From Gemmatimonadota bacterium (lineage in GTDB: Bacteria > Latescibacterota > UBA2968 > GCA-2709665): a DNA stretch of 64,000 nucleotides. Shown piece by piece: positions 18,368 through 27,233 of the stretch. Made by a program: the position numbers and the translations under genes. The first letter of the stretch is position 1. Each line of letters starts with the position of its first letter. The stretch is taken from positions 47,026 through 111,025 of the forward strand of contig JAPPJY010000085.1 of the NCBI GenBank assembly GCA_028874335.1, given 5' to 3'. Below the pieces are notes generated by a model that ran no database searches, had not been told where the DNA came from, and saw nothing but the letters and a program-made list of their open reading frames with translations.

Positions 18368-19369
18368 ATGTCCGACAGTGACTACAAATGCCTGCTCGTG
18401 AGCCAGGTGAATGACGGCTATATCCGCAGGGTAGTGCGCCGATCCGTCGACACGCTTCCCGAAGGCGACGTTCTGATCAGGGTGCACTACTCCTCGCTGA
18501 ACTACAAGGACGCGCTGTCGGCCACCGGACACCCGGGCGTCACCCGGCGCTATCCGCATACGCCGGGCATCGACGCGGCAGGCGTTGTCGAGGAGAGCTC
18601 CCACGGACGTTTTACCCCTGGCGATGAAGTCATCGTCACAAGCTACGATCTCGGCGCCAACACGCCCGGCGGATACGGCCAATACATCCGCGTGCCCGCC
18701 GGATGGGTCGTCCCGCTTCCCCATGGCCTTACCCTTCGCGAGTCGATGGTCTACGGCACGGCCGGATTTACCGCCGCCATGTCGCTCCACAGGCTGGAAC
18801 GCCACGGCGTTGCTCCCGGCAGCGGCGAGATACTCGTCACCGGCGCTACGGGGGGCGTCGGCAGCTTGGCCGTCGCCGTCCTCTCCCGCGTTGGTCACAC
18901 GGTTGTCGCGGCCACCGGCAAGCCGGACCGTGAGCGCTTCCTGCTCGGCCTTGGGGCGAACGCGGTCGTGCATCGAAACGCGGTTGACGATGAAGGCAGG
19001 CGTCCGCTGCTGGCGGAACGCTGGGCCGGTGTTGTGGATACCGTCGGAGGCAATATCCTGGCAACCGCCCTCAAGTCGACACGGAGCAGGGGACTCGTCA
19101 CGTGCTGCGGCCTCGTCGCTTCCGCGGACCTGAACTTGAGCGTGTACCCGTTCATTCTGCGGGGCGTCAGCCTGCAGGGGATCGACTCCGCCGAGTGCCC
19201 CATGCCGGAAAGGAAGTACCTGTGGGAGAAAATCGCCGGCCCCTGGAAGATCGATGCAACGGACGACCTGGTAACCGAACGTACGCTCGAAACCCTCGAA
19301 CCTGAGTTCCAGCGCATCCTGCAGGGCAAACAGACGGGCAGGGTTGTGGTCGAACTAATCGAGAAATGA
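18368..19369 (+). CDS. YhdH/AcuI-type NADPH:quinone or acrylyl-CoA reductase
   Basis: A 333-residue zinc-free medium-chain dehydrogenase. Diagnostic stretches are SSLNYKDALSATG near residue 40, PHTPGIDAAGVV, and the nucleotide-binding GATGGVGSLAV. The arrangement follows the YhdH/YhfP family, which includes AcuI acrylyl-CoA reductase of DMSP and acrylate metabolism. AGGGA precedes the ATG by about 8 bases. Its stop overlaps the next gene's start by 4 bp (ATGA), so the two are co-translated. No other DMSP gene is nearby, so the substrate stays open. Confidence 0.85.
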   Translation: MSDSDYKCLLVSQVNDGYIRRVVRRSVDTLPEGDVLIRVHYSSLNYKDALSATGHPGVTRRYPHTPGIDAAGVVEESSHGRFTPGDEVIVTSYDLGANTPGGYGQYIRVPAGWVVPLPHGLTLRESMVYGTAGFTAAMSLHRLERHGVAPGSGEILVTGATGGVGSLAVAVLSRVGHTVVAATGKPDRERFLLGLGANAVVHRNAVDDEGRRPLLAERWAGVVDTVGGNILATALKSTRSRGLVTCCGLVASADLNLSVYPFILRGVSLQGIDSAECPMPERKYLWEKIAGPWKIDATDDLVTERTLETLEPEFQRILQGKQTGRVVVELIEK

Positions 19370-20367
19370 ACAGCGCCAGAATCGGTGTCATCGGACTGGG
19401 ACGCTTCGGCGTCCAGCACGCCCGCGTCCTCGCTCAGTTGCCGCACGTCGACCTCACCGCGGTCTGCTCCCGTTCGGCGGAGCGCGCCGCCAGTGTCGCT
19501 TCGACGCACAATGTTCCGAAGCACTATACGGACTATCGCGACCTGATTCGGGATCCCGACGTCGAGGCAATCGACATCGTCACCGAAGTGGACCGGCACA
19601 CCGAAATCGCGCTCGCCGCGCTTCGATTGCGCAAACACGTCTTCAGCGAAATCCTGCTGACAGACAGTCTGGATGAGAACGATCGGCTTATCGAAGAGGC
19701 GGAAGAAAGCGGCGCCGTGTTCATGGTTGGCTTTCTGGAGCGCTTCGACGTCAGGCGCGCGAACATCAAACAGAAGATCGACGCGGGCGAACTCGGAGAA
19801 CTCGTCTCCATCTACGGCCGCCGGAACATCTGGCGTGGCATCCTGGACGCGCCGCGTTTCAAGCCCTATCCCCTGGTCATTCAACCGGGAATACATACCA
19901 TCGATCAGCTGTTGTGGATGGCCGGTGAGGACGTCTGTGAAGTGTATGCGAGGACCCGCAGCATGGCGGAACCGGGGCGCCCTGATGCGTGGTGGGCCAT
20001 GCTCACCTTCGAAAGCGGTCTCATCGGCGTGATCGAACAGAGTTTTTTCATGCCGGACCGGCGGCTCTACTGGTCCGACGCGGGCCTGGAAGTGGTGGGC
20101 ACGGACGGGACGGCCCACATCGCGGAACCCAATGACGCCGCCTGGATCTGGACCGGCGAAGCGACGTCCAGCCCGGACCTCTATCTCTCGCCTGAAGTCC
20201 ACGGCAGAATCGTCGGGGCGCTGGAGCAGGAACTCATCCATTTCGCGGACTGCGTAATCGGACGTCGAAATCCGGCGCACGGCACATTGCGGGAGGCGCG
20301 CAATGCCCTGTGCGTGGGTCTGGCTATCGTAGAGTCCGCGCGCAAAGAACAGGCAGTCCATCTATAG
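19366..20367 (+). CDS. Gfo/Idh/MocA family protein with altered EKP motif
   Basis: A 333-residue protein starting MNSARIGVIGLGRFGVQHAR, a clear NAD(P)-binding loop. At the place where the family has EKP, this protein has SEILL (E95-I96-L97), so the lysine that contacts nicotinamide and substrate is absent. The rest of the fold, including the HTIDQLLWM segment, looks intact. Overlaps the reductase gene by 4 bp and precedes a ceramidase-like hydrolase by 16 bp, forming a three-gene unit. It may be an oxidoreductase with a different catalytic residue or a binding protein. Confidence 0.83.
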   Translation: MNSARIGVIGLGRFGVQHARVLAQLPHVDLTAVCSRSAERAASVASTHNVPKHYTDYRDLIRDPDVEAIDIVTEVDRHTEIALAALRLRKHVFSEILLTDSLDENDRLIEEAEESGAVFMVGFLERFDVRRANIKQKIDAGELGELVSIYGRRNIWRGILDAPRFKPYPLVIQPGIHTIDQLLWMAGEDVCEVYARTRSMAEPGRPDAWWAMLTFESGLIGVIEQSFFMPDRRLYWSDAGLEVVGTDGTAHIAEPNDAAWIWTGEATSSPDLYLSPEVHGRIVGALEQELIHFADCVIGRRNPAHGTLREARNALCVGLAIVESARKEQAVHL

Positions 20368-20383
20368 ACAGGGAGCAAATTGA

Positions 20384-21691
20384 ATGACGACGTCCAGCGA
20401 TACGTACCTCATCGGAGTGGGCGGAGAAGACATCACGCCGCCGGTCGGGATCTATCTTGCCGGGTTCGCCGCCCGCACGGAACCCTCCACGGCCGTCTAC
20501 CATCCTCTGAAAGCCAACGCCATCGCGATAGACGACGGCAACGAACCGCTCATCATCGCAAGCGCTGAAATCCTGGGTTTCTACGAACACACCGAAGAGG
20601 TTCGGTCACGCATCTCGGCACTGACCGGTGTCGTTCCTGCCAACATCGTCCTGAGCGGATCGCATACCCACTGCGGCCCGTGCATCCGGGAAATGGACCG
20701 GCATCGCCACGGCGACCTTGATGAGGACTATATCGAGCGACTCCTGGACAGCGTCACCCGTTGCGCGAAAACCGCGTGGGAGACCCGGTCGCCGGCCCGC
20801 CTTCGGTTCGGGAATGGGCACTGCGATATCGCCGTATCCCGCCGTAAATCCGACGGGAAGGGCGGCGTGGAGTGGAAACCCGGTCCCGGCGCGCCCCACG
20901 ACCACGAGGTGCCGGTGCTGGCCGTCGAATCTCCCGAGGGCGAACTTCGCAGCGTCATTTTCAGCTATGCGTGCCATCCCACCAGCCGGAGCGGCACGCT
21001 CATCGGCGGCGACTACGTCTGTTACGCGTATGACCACGTGGAGGCCATGCACCCCGGCGTCACCGCTTTCTTTCTACAGGGCTGCGCCGGAGACCAGAAG
21101 ACGCGCCCGGTCGACCCCGCCGAGGACCGTTTCATACAGAGAAACATCCAGGAAATCCGCGACATTGGCGTTCTGCTGGGGGAATCCGTGGTCCGGGTCC
21201 TCGCTTCGGGCGGGCTCGAACAGGTAACCGGTCCGGTTTCCGTCAGACAGGACGTTATCGGGCTGGATACCGAACCGATCGACATGGACCTCGTGAGAGC
21301 GGGACTGAAGGCCGACCAGGGGTACATTCAGGCTTGGGCCCGGCATCTGCTGGATAGCGTCGAAAACAACGCGCCGGTTGTCACCAATATTCCCTTTGAA
21401 ATTCAGACCGTGCGTTTCGGAAACGCCCTGGCGCTGGTCACGCTCGCGGGGGAAATGACGGTGGAGCACGGGCTGCGGCTGAAACGGGAACTGGGTTCGC
21501 GCGTAGACAACGTAATGGTCCTGGCGTACACCAACGACATCGTCGGCTACGTTCCCGTCAGGCGCCAGATCCCCGAGGGCGGCTACGAAGTGTGGGCCAG
21601 CCAGCAGTACTGGAAACGGACGGGACCCTACGTGGCCGAAACCGAAGACCGGATCCACGCCGCCGTGAGGCGGTCCCTCGGCATCTCGTAG
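20384..21691 (+). CDS. Neutral/alkaline ceramidase-like hydrolase
   Basis: A 435-residue protein; GGGAG precedes the ATG. It has the N-terminal fold of neutral/alkaline ceramidases: GVGGEDITPPVG at the start, the SHTHCGP zinc-binding motif near residue 90, YACHPTSR in the middle and a GYVPVRRQIPEGGYE segment near the end. It is shorter than true ceramidases (about 650 or more residues) and lacks a signal peptide. Such short homologues are common in Planctomycetes-like bacteria and their substrate is unknown; an amide bond in a sugar or lipid is plausible. Confidence 0.83.
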   Translation: MTTSSDTYLIGVGGEDITPPVGIYLAGFAARTEPSTAVYHPLKANAIAIDDGNEPLIIASAEILGFYEHTEEVRSRISALTGVVPANIVLSGSHTHCGPCIREMDRHRHGDLDEDYIERLLDSVTRCAKTAWETRSPARLRFGNGHCDIAVSRRKSDGKGGVEWKPGPGAPHDHEVPVLAVESPEGELRSVIFSYACHPTSRSGTLIGGDYVCYAYDHVEAMHPGVTAFFLQGCAGDQKTRPVDPAEDRFIQRNIQEIRDIGVLLGESVVRVLASGGLEQVTGPVSVRQDVIGLDTEPIDMDLVRAGLKADQGYIQAWARHLLDSVENNAPVVTNIPFEIQTVRFGNALALVTLAGEMTVEHGLRLKRELGSRVDNVMVLAYTNDIVGYVPVRRQIPEGGYEVWASQQYWKRTGPYVAETEDRIHAAVRRSLGIS

Positions 21692-21735
21692 AATCTGAAA
21701 CGCCAAACCCTTCGTGCATCCTTGGTTCGGCAGAC

Positions 21736-23643
21736 ATGACTGACGCGTTGCCAGAAATCGCCCTGGTCCAGATGGACGTGAAGCCGGCGCGGCCGGACCT
21801 GAACGTCGAGACCATGCTGCGTTACATCGACAATGCCAGGGCGGCCGGCGCGGAACTGATCGTCTTTTCGGAACTTTGCATCTCAGGCTACATCCTGGGC
21901 GACCTGTGGGAGGTGGACGCGCTCGTCGAGGACTTCGCGGCTTACAGCGAAACGATCCGCGAGGCCAGTCAGGACATTGCGGTACTCTTCGGCAACGTGG
22001 CGGTGGATCGCGCGCAGATCGGCGAAGACGGCCGGTTACGGAAGTACAATGCCGTCCACGTCTGCGCCGACGGCCGCTACGTGGCGCGAGAGAACGTCCC
22101 GGCAGGGCTTCCCGCGGGCGTTCAGCCCAAGACGCTGCATCCGAACTACCGGTTCTTCGACGACGACCGCCATTTCTACTCGCTTCGCAAACAGGCCGAT
22201 GCCCGCGGGAAATCCGTCTACGACTGGACCGTGCCGTTCGAGATCCGCCTGAGGGATGGACGGACGTTCCGGTTCGGCGTGCAACTCTGCGAAGATATCT
22301 GGTGCCGGGACTACAGCTATCACGAAGAGATACTGGATACGCTGCGCGTCTTCCACGACCGGGGGGCGCAGGCGCTGTTCAATCTGTCCTCGTCCCCATG
22401 GACGTGGCAGAAGAACGTAAAGCGAAACCGGGTCGTGAGGGAAATCCTGCGGCGTTCCCCGATACCTGTCTTCTACGTCAATCAGGTTGGCGCACAGAAC
22501 AACGGAAAGAACATCATCGTCTTCGACGGCGATACGACGGTCTATTCCCCTGACGGCGAAATCCTGCGCCGGGCGAGCCCCTGGCGGGAGCAGATGGTCC
22601 TGAGCCGCAACGGAGACCCGCCCGCCGCTTCCCAGGACGAAATGGCCGCGATCTACGATGCCATCCTGACCGGACTGCGGCATCTGGACGATATCCGCGA
22701 GAGGGAGAACCGGTTTCTGGTTGGCGTCAGCGGAGGCATCGACTCGAGCGTCGCGGTATCCATGCTCGCGCAGGCGTTCGGGGCTGAGCGGGTGTTCGCG
22801 GTGAATATGCCAACACGGTTCAACGCGTCCATTACGCAGAAAAACGCGCGGCAGGTCTGCCGGACGCTCGAGGTCGATTACCTGAGTTGCCCGATCCAGG
22901 ACCTGTACGAGTACCTGTCCGATAAAATCAAGGGCGTGAGCTTTTCCAGTACCTCGGGCGTCTATACCCGCCTTGTTGACGAGAACCTTCAGGCGCGCAT
23001 CCGTGGTGCGGATATTCTGGCCGGACTGGCCGCCAGATTCGGGCTGGTCTTCACAAACAACGGCAACAAGACCGAGACGGCGCTGGGCTACGCCACGCTC
23101 TACGGGGACGTGAACGGCGCCGTGGCCCCGATCGCGGACCTCTATAAGGTCCAGGTGCTGCAACTGGCACGGTTCCTGAACGAAGAGGTGTTCGGCAGGG
23201 AGGTCATTCCGGATAACCTGATCAGCGGCGAGACGGTGCCCAGCGCGGAACTTTCAGATGCCCAGGACGTAACCCGGGGCCTTGGCGACCCTATCAAATA
23301 CGGTTACCACGATGCCATGCTTCGCCAGATCATCGAATACCGGAAAGACCCGGTGGATTTTCTGCAATGGTTCGTGAACGGAATTCTGCTGGACGAGATC
23401 GGGTGGAGTGACAGGGAGAAATTCCGCGCGTGGTTTCCCGACGTAAACAGCTGGATTGAAGACCTGGAGTGGATCGCGCGGCAGGTGCGGATCAACTACT
23501 TCAAGCGCGTCCAGGCGCCGCCGATCATCGTGCTCAGCAAACGCGCGTTCGGGTTTGATCTGCGCGAAAGCCAGTTGCCGGCGTATGAGACCCGGCGCTA
23601 CGGGGAATTGAAAGCGCTGGCGCTTTCCATGGAGATATCCTGA
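21736..23643 (+). CDS. nadE: Glutamine-dependent NAD+ synthetase
   Basis: A 635-residue enzyme using the ATG at 21736; the open frame continues upstream into the previous gene, but homology starts at ALPEIALVQMD. The N-terminal nitrilase-type glutaminase has Glu in VFSELCISGY (about 46), Lys in KTLHPNY (about 132) and Cys in QLCEDIW (about 185). The C-terminal synthetase carries the PP-loop SGGIDSS (about 332-338) and FTNNGNKTE. It makes NAD+ from deamido-NAD+ with ATP and glutamine in the cytoplasm. Length is normal for the two-domain form. Confidence 0.95.
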   Translation: MTDALPEIALVQMDVKPARPDLNVETMLRYIDNARAAGAELIVFSELCISGYILGDLWEVDALVEDFAAYSETIREASQDIAVLFGNVAVDRAQIGEDGRLRKYNAVHVCADGRYVARENVPAGLPAGVQPKTLHPNYRFFDDDRHFYSLRKQADARGKSVYDWTVPFEIRLRDGRTFRFGVQLCEDIWCRDYSYHEEILDTLRVFHDRGAQALFNLSSSPWTWQKNVKRNRVVREILRRSPIPVFYVNQVGAQNNGKNIIVFDGDTTVYSPDGEILRRASPWREQMVLSRNGDPPAASQDEMAAIYDAILTGLRHLDDIRERENRFLVGVSGGIDSSVAVSMLAQAFGAERVFAVNMPTRFNASITQKNARQVCRTLEVDYLSCPIQDLYEYLSDKIKGVSFSSTSGVYTRLVDENLQARIRGADILAGLAARFGLVFTNNGNKTETALGYATLYGDVNGAVAPIADLYKVQVLQLARFLNEEVFGREVIPDNLISGETVPSAELSDAQDVTRGLGDPIKYGYHDAMLRQIIEYRKDPVDFLQWFVNGILLDEIGWSDREKFRAWFPDVNSWIEDLEWIARQVRINYFKRVQAPPIIVLSKRAFGFDLRESQLPAYETRRYGELKALALSMEIS

Positions 23644-24004
23644 AACCGGCGAAACGCACGAAGGCAGGGAGACGGACGACGGCAGAGGGCCGCACGACAA
23701 TAAGCCGTCAGCGATCAGCTGTCAGCCATCAGCCAAAACCGGTTTGAGATAAGGACACGCGGAATCTATCAACGATGTCAGCGCCATTACATAGGCGACC
23801 CGCCGGTCGCCCCTACAAACACAACGATAGCGCGCTTGCAGGCAATGTGGGTGTGCAACCGCGTCTACAGTACAAGCGATACAGAATACCGCGTCCGACT
23901 GTTGCGTGAACCGTATAACGTCGGACCGTAACGCGAACTGTAAACCGTCCATCCGTAACGCGAAATGGCATTTCGCGGCCTTTGAATAATATCAGCAATC
24001 CAAT
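23644..24004. other. Intergenic region after nadE with short repeats
   Basis: 360 bp without a gene. It holds a short internal repeat of the type AGCNATCAGC (around 23700-23735) and, at 23792-23816, an imperfect copy of the 28-bp palindrome of 6526-6553 (shared core CGGTCGCCCCTACA). The promoter for the gene at 24005 probably lies in the AT-richer last 100 bp. Confidence 0.5.
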
Positions 24005-24874
24005 ATGACATCCATACAGACCGCAATATCAGGAATCGAAGCAACCGTGGGCGTGTCGGCCCGGCACCTGAAATCCGGCAGGGAGATTCGACACAACGCG
24101 GACGACGTGTTCTTCACCGCGAGCACGCTGAAGGTCCCCGTACTCGTGGAACTCTACCGGCAGGTGGACCTCGGCATGATCGACCTGAACCGGCGCGTCG
24201 AGCTCACCGACAGCCTTCGCGTGCCCGGCTCGGGCATCCTCAAGGAAATGACAGCGGGTATCAACCCCACGGTGCACGATCTGGCCATGCTGATGATTAT
24301 CATCAGCGACAACACCGCGACGGATATCCTCTATGATCTGGTTGGCAGCGACAATCTCGACAACACGATGCGGGAACTCGGACTCCATCAGACCCGTATT
24401 CCGATGACGGTCAGGCAACTGCTCTTCAGCGTCGTCGGTCTCGATCCGGAGAATGCCGACCACACCTGCGAACTCTGCGCCCAACGGCTGTTCAATGAGG
24501 CATACGTACACGACGGAGCGGGTTACGATCCCGACCGGTCCGACGTTTCCTCTCCGGCCGATCTGTGCAGACTCCTCGAACTGCTTTATTCGGGTGATCT
24601 CCTGTCGTCCGCGTCCCGCAAGGGCGCACTGGATATCCTGAAGCGCCAGCAACTCAGGACCGTGATCCCGTACGCGCTGCCCGTAGGGACCACGGTCGCC
24701 CACAAGACGGGTTTCTATCTGGGCGTGCGCGCAGACGCGGGCATCGTCTATTCGCCCACCGGCCCGTATACCATCGCCATCATGGCCAAACACGTGACAT
24801 CCCGTGACCGGATGGCCTTCGACCTCAGCCTCGCGGCGCTTTCAAGAGCCGTCTACGACGCGCTGGTCGAATAA
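24005..24874 (+). CDS. Class A beta-lactamase-fold serine hydrolase
   Basis: A 289-residue protein with the three penicillin-interacting motifs: S40-T-L-K43, S101-D-N103 and K234-T-G236. No signal peptide is visible, so it is probably cytoplasmic, which is unusual for a beta-lactamase. In the omega-loop region about 36 residues after SDN (RIPMTVRQLLF) no glutamate stands in the place of Glu166, the deacylating base of true class A enzymes. It is therefore more likely a peptidase or esterase-like relative than a resistance enzyme. It starts a probable operon with the IMP cyclohydrolase-like gene 33 bp downstream. Confidence 0.83.
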   Translation: MTSIQTAISGIEATVGVSARHLKSGREIRHNADDVFFTASTLKVPVLVELYRQVDLGMIDLNRRVELTDSLRVPGSGILKEMTAGINPTVHDLAMLMIIISDNTATDILYDLVGSDNLDNTMRELGLHQTRIPMTVRQLLFSVVGLDPENADHTCELCAQRLFNEAYVHDGAGYDPDRSDVSSPADLCRLLELLYSGDLLSSASRKGALDILKRQQLRTVIPYALPVGTTVAHKTGFYLGVRADAGIVYSPTGPYTIAIMAKHVTSRDRMAFDLSLAALSRAVYDALVE

Positions 24875-24907
24875 AAGCCCGATAGGACTGCGGAGGAGAG
24901 CAGCGAA

Positions 24908-25639
24908 GTGGGGAAAGCCGTTGAAACCAATCTCGACGCACTCCGGAACTCGCGATATCCGGGGCGGGGCATCGTCATCGGCCGGACGCCCGACGCCAGA
25001 CACTTCGTCCAGGTCTACTGGATCATGGGCAGGAGTCCCGGGAGCCGGAACCGGGTCTTCGTCGCCGATAACGAGACGGTCAGGACCCGGGCATTCGACG
25101 AGTCCGTGCTGGAAAACCCGAGCCTCGTCGTCTATCGTCCGATCCGAGTCCTGAAAGCCTGTCACATCGTATCCAACGGCGACCATACGGACACCATTTG
25201 CGACGCGATACAGGACGGCGGCTCCTTCGAATCGGCCCTGAACACGCGCACATTCGAACCCGATCCTCCCATCTTCACGCCGCGTATCGCCGGCATCGTG
25301 GACCTGGACGATTCCGGCGCCGCCTACAGGATCGGCATTCTGAAAGCCCTTGCCGGGAACGGCGAATCCGCGTCCAGACAGTACTTCAGCTACGAAACCG
25401 CCATACCCGGAATCGGCCATTGCATCACGACATACACGGATGACGGAGATCCCCCGCCGGCATTCTTCGGCGAACCGTATGCCGTCGAGCTACATGACGG
25501 AATCGAAACGACCCGCGATTTTTACTGGAATCTGCTTGACGAAGCGAACCGGGTATCCCTGCTCGTCAAGTTTATCGATGTGGCGTCGGGAAACACCAAC
25601 CTCAGAATCGTCAACAAGTACCGCAAGCGAAAATGCTGA
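24908..25639 (+). CDS. IMP cyclohydrolase-like protein (PurO type)
   Basis: A 243-residue protein with a GTG start; GGAGGAG lies about 10 bases upstream. It carries the hallmark segments of the PF07826 IMP cyclohydrolase family: RYPGRGIVIG near the start, VYWIMGRSPGSRNR, and NGDHTDTI near residue 95. The archaeal PurO enzyme closes the purine ring to give IMP; bacteria normally use PurH. It could be a PurH substitute or a paralogue acting on a related nucleotide. Its last 7 bp overlap the start of the M50B peptidase gene. Confidence 0.83.
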   Translation: MGKAVETNLDALRNSRYPGRGIVIGRTPDARHFVQVYWIMGRSPGSRNRVFVADNETVRTRAFDESVLENPSLVVYRPIRVLKACHIVSNGDHTDTICDAIQDGGSFESALNTRTFEPDPPIFTPRIAGIVDLDDSGAAYRIGILKALAGNGESASRQYFSYETAIPGIGHCITTYTDDGDPPPAFFGEPYAVELHDGIETTRDFYWNLLDEANRVSLLVKFIDVASGNTNLRIVNKYRKRKC

Positions 25640-26337
25640 ATACCCTCAAACAATTCTGGCCCGCGATCGTCTGCGCCATCGTCGCCCTGGTGTTCTGGGA
25701 CACGCCCTACGTCAAACCGTTCCGGGTCTTCATGGTGCTCATCCACGAAATGGGCCACGCGGCGGCCACCCTGGCGACGGGAGGCGAAGTCCTTGAAGTC
25801 CGCATCAACTGGGACGAATCCGGCCACGCGCAGAGCCGGGGCGGTATCTTTCCGATCATCGCCTCTGCGGGATACGTGGGATCTGCTTTTCTTGGCGCTT
25901 TTTTCATCTACGTCAGTTCCTGGCCGCTGCTTCAGCGGATTCTGCTTGCCGGAATCGGCTTCCTCTCTATAGGGATGGCAGTGCGTTATACCCCGTTCGG
26001 CAGCATTGATTTCCTGTTCGGACTCGCGAGCGGCTTCATGCTTCTGGTGCCAGCGGTCCTGCTCCCCAGAGTTGCGCGGTGGGTGGCCACGTGGGTCGGC
26101 GTGATGCTCTGTCTTTATAGCCTCTACGACTTCCGGACCGACCTCTGGCAATATGCCGAACGCACCGACGCCGGCATTCTCGCCCGGCACTGGGATGCGC
26201 CGGTCCTGGCCTATCCGATCGCCCTGGTCTGGGCGCTGATCTCCATCTACGCGATGTATCGATCCATGAAGTCGGTCGTGCGGAGGGGCCGGACCCGGGA
26301 CGCGCGCGACAACGCGGTTTCCGAGGGCGAGGTATGA
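25633..26337 (+). CDS. M50B family membrane metallopeptidase
   Basis: A 234-residue integral membrane protein. The zinc motif HEMGH is at residues 38-42, right after the first transmembrane helix, followed by AAATLATGGEV as in M50B-like peptidases. Four to six further hydrophobic segments follow, including a SIDFLFGLASGFMLLVPAV helix that may supply the third ligand. Starts 7 bp inside the preceding gene, so it is translationally coupled. Possible role: intramembrane proteolysis or stability of a membrane partner; substrate unknown. Confidence 0.82.
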   Translation: MLNTLKQFWPAIVCAIVALVFWDTPYVKPFRVFMVLIHEMGHAAATLATGGEVLEVRINWDESGHAQSRGGIFPIIASAGYVGSAFLGAFFIYVSSWPLLQRILLAGIGFLSIGMAVRYTPFGSIDFLFGLASGFMLLVPAVLLPRVARWVATWVGVMLCLYSLYDFRTDLWQYAERTDAGILARHWDAPVLAYPIALVWALISIYAMYRSMKSVVRRGRTRDARDNAVSEGEV

Positions 26338-26427
26338 GCTGAGGTCTCCCTGACCCGCGGAGCGTGCGAAAGACCGGCCGGCAGGTCGCGCCGGTTCGGT
26401 TCATCACAATACTCGAGGTTGCCCGAA

Positions 26428-27189
26428 ATGCATACCAGTCAGGTACTTTCCGCCCGGGATTTCGAATATCGGCAACGGGACGGGAACGGTTTTCAGCGCG
26501 TGCCCTTCGAATCCTTCTGTCCCGATTACCATGAGTCGGACCGCACGGGCATCGTCTCCCCGTTTCTGGAAGACGGCATCATCCACACCTCGCATGCGAT
26601 TCTGGCTCTGACCACGGCCTTTTACGACGCCTGGCGCGCCCGGACGGACGACTTCTTCATCTATCCCCAGCACTTCGCCATTCTCGACATTTCGGCGGAA
26701 GGGGTCAATTCCGGAAGCGGACGCCTTCGCCTGGACAGGGATCGTCTGGGGTGGCCGTGGGGCAACCTGGACGTGTGGCCGGACTCCCAGTGGGTTCCGT
26801 CCGACGGCAGCGTGTACGGTGCACTCAAGAGCACTTTCGATCTCCATATCAACCGGCTGTTCTGGCCCGAGTCGTTTGTCCCCGGCAAAGGTGAAGACAA
26901 GCTGCCCGAATACGCGCTCAAGATCATGCGGACCCGGCTCAAAGCGGTGTTCTATTACCGGACGATCGGGCCCAATATCGAGATTCGCGGCAATTCGAAC
27001 GCGAAAAAGGTCGCGAAACAAAGCGTATGGCGGCTGTCACAACTCGAGGGTCTGTCGGCGGAGCATCTGCCACTGGCGGACGATGAGAATGAATCACGAA
27101 CCGGCCATTCTTGCGTGGAGCGGTATCGCAGGGTCAACACGGAGCAGTTTCTGGAAGACGTGGGCGTCTGCTTCGAGTGCGGCGGGTAG
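26428..27189 (+). CDS. Hypothetical cytoplasmic protein
   Basis: A 253-residue protein starting at the ATG at 26428 (an in-frame TTG at 26419 is less likely); GAGG lies about 10 bases upstream. I do not recognise a family. No signal peptide or membrane helix. It is rich in aromatic residues (WPWGNLDVWPDSQWV in the middle) and ends in a CFECGG stretch with two cysteines. Codon use matches its neighbours, and it sits in the same direction between the M50B gene and a dehydrogenase gene, so it is likely expressed. Confidence 0.7.
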   Translation: MHTSQVLSARDFEYRQRDGNGFQRVPFESFCPDYHESDRTGIVSPFLEDGIIHTSHAILALTTAFYDAWRARTDDFFIYPQHFAILDISAEGVNSGSGRLRLDRDRLGWPWGNLDVWPDSQWVPSDGSVYGALKSTFDLHINRLFWPESFVPGKGEDKLPEYALKIMRTRLKAVFYYRTIGPNIEIRGNSNAKKVAKQSVWRLSQLEGLSAEHLPLADDENESRTGHSCVERYRRVNTEQFLEDVGVCFECGG

Positions 27190-27233
27190 AAGGCGTCCGT
27201 GCAGGACCATCGACTTGACTTTCAAGGGAACCG

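Noticed and set aside
18368..19369. Evidence for DMSP catabolism from the AcuI-like gene
   Set aside because: No other DMSP gene (dddP, dmdA and so on) is seen nearby, and the YhdH family has wider activity.
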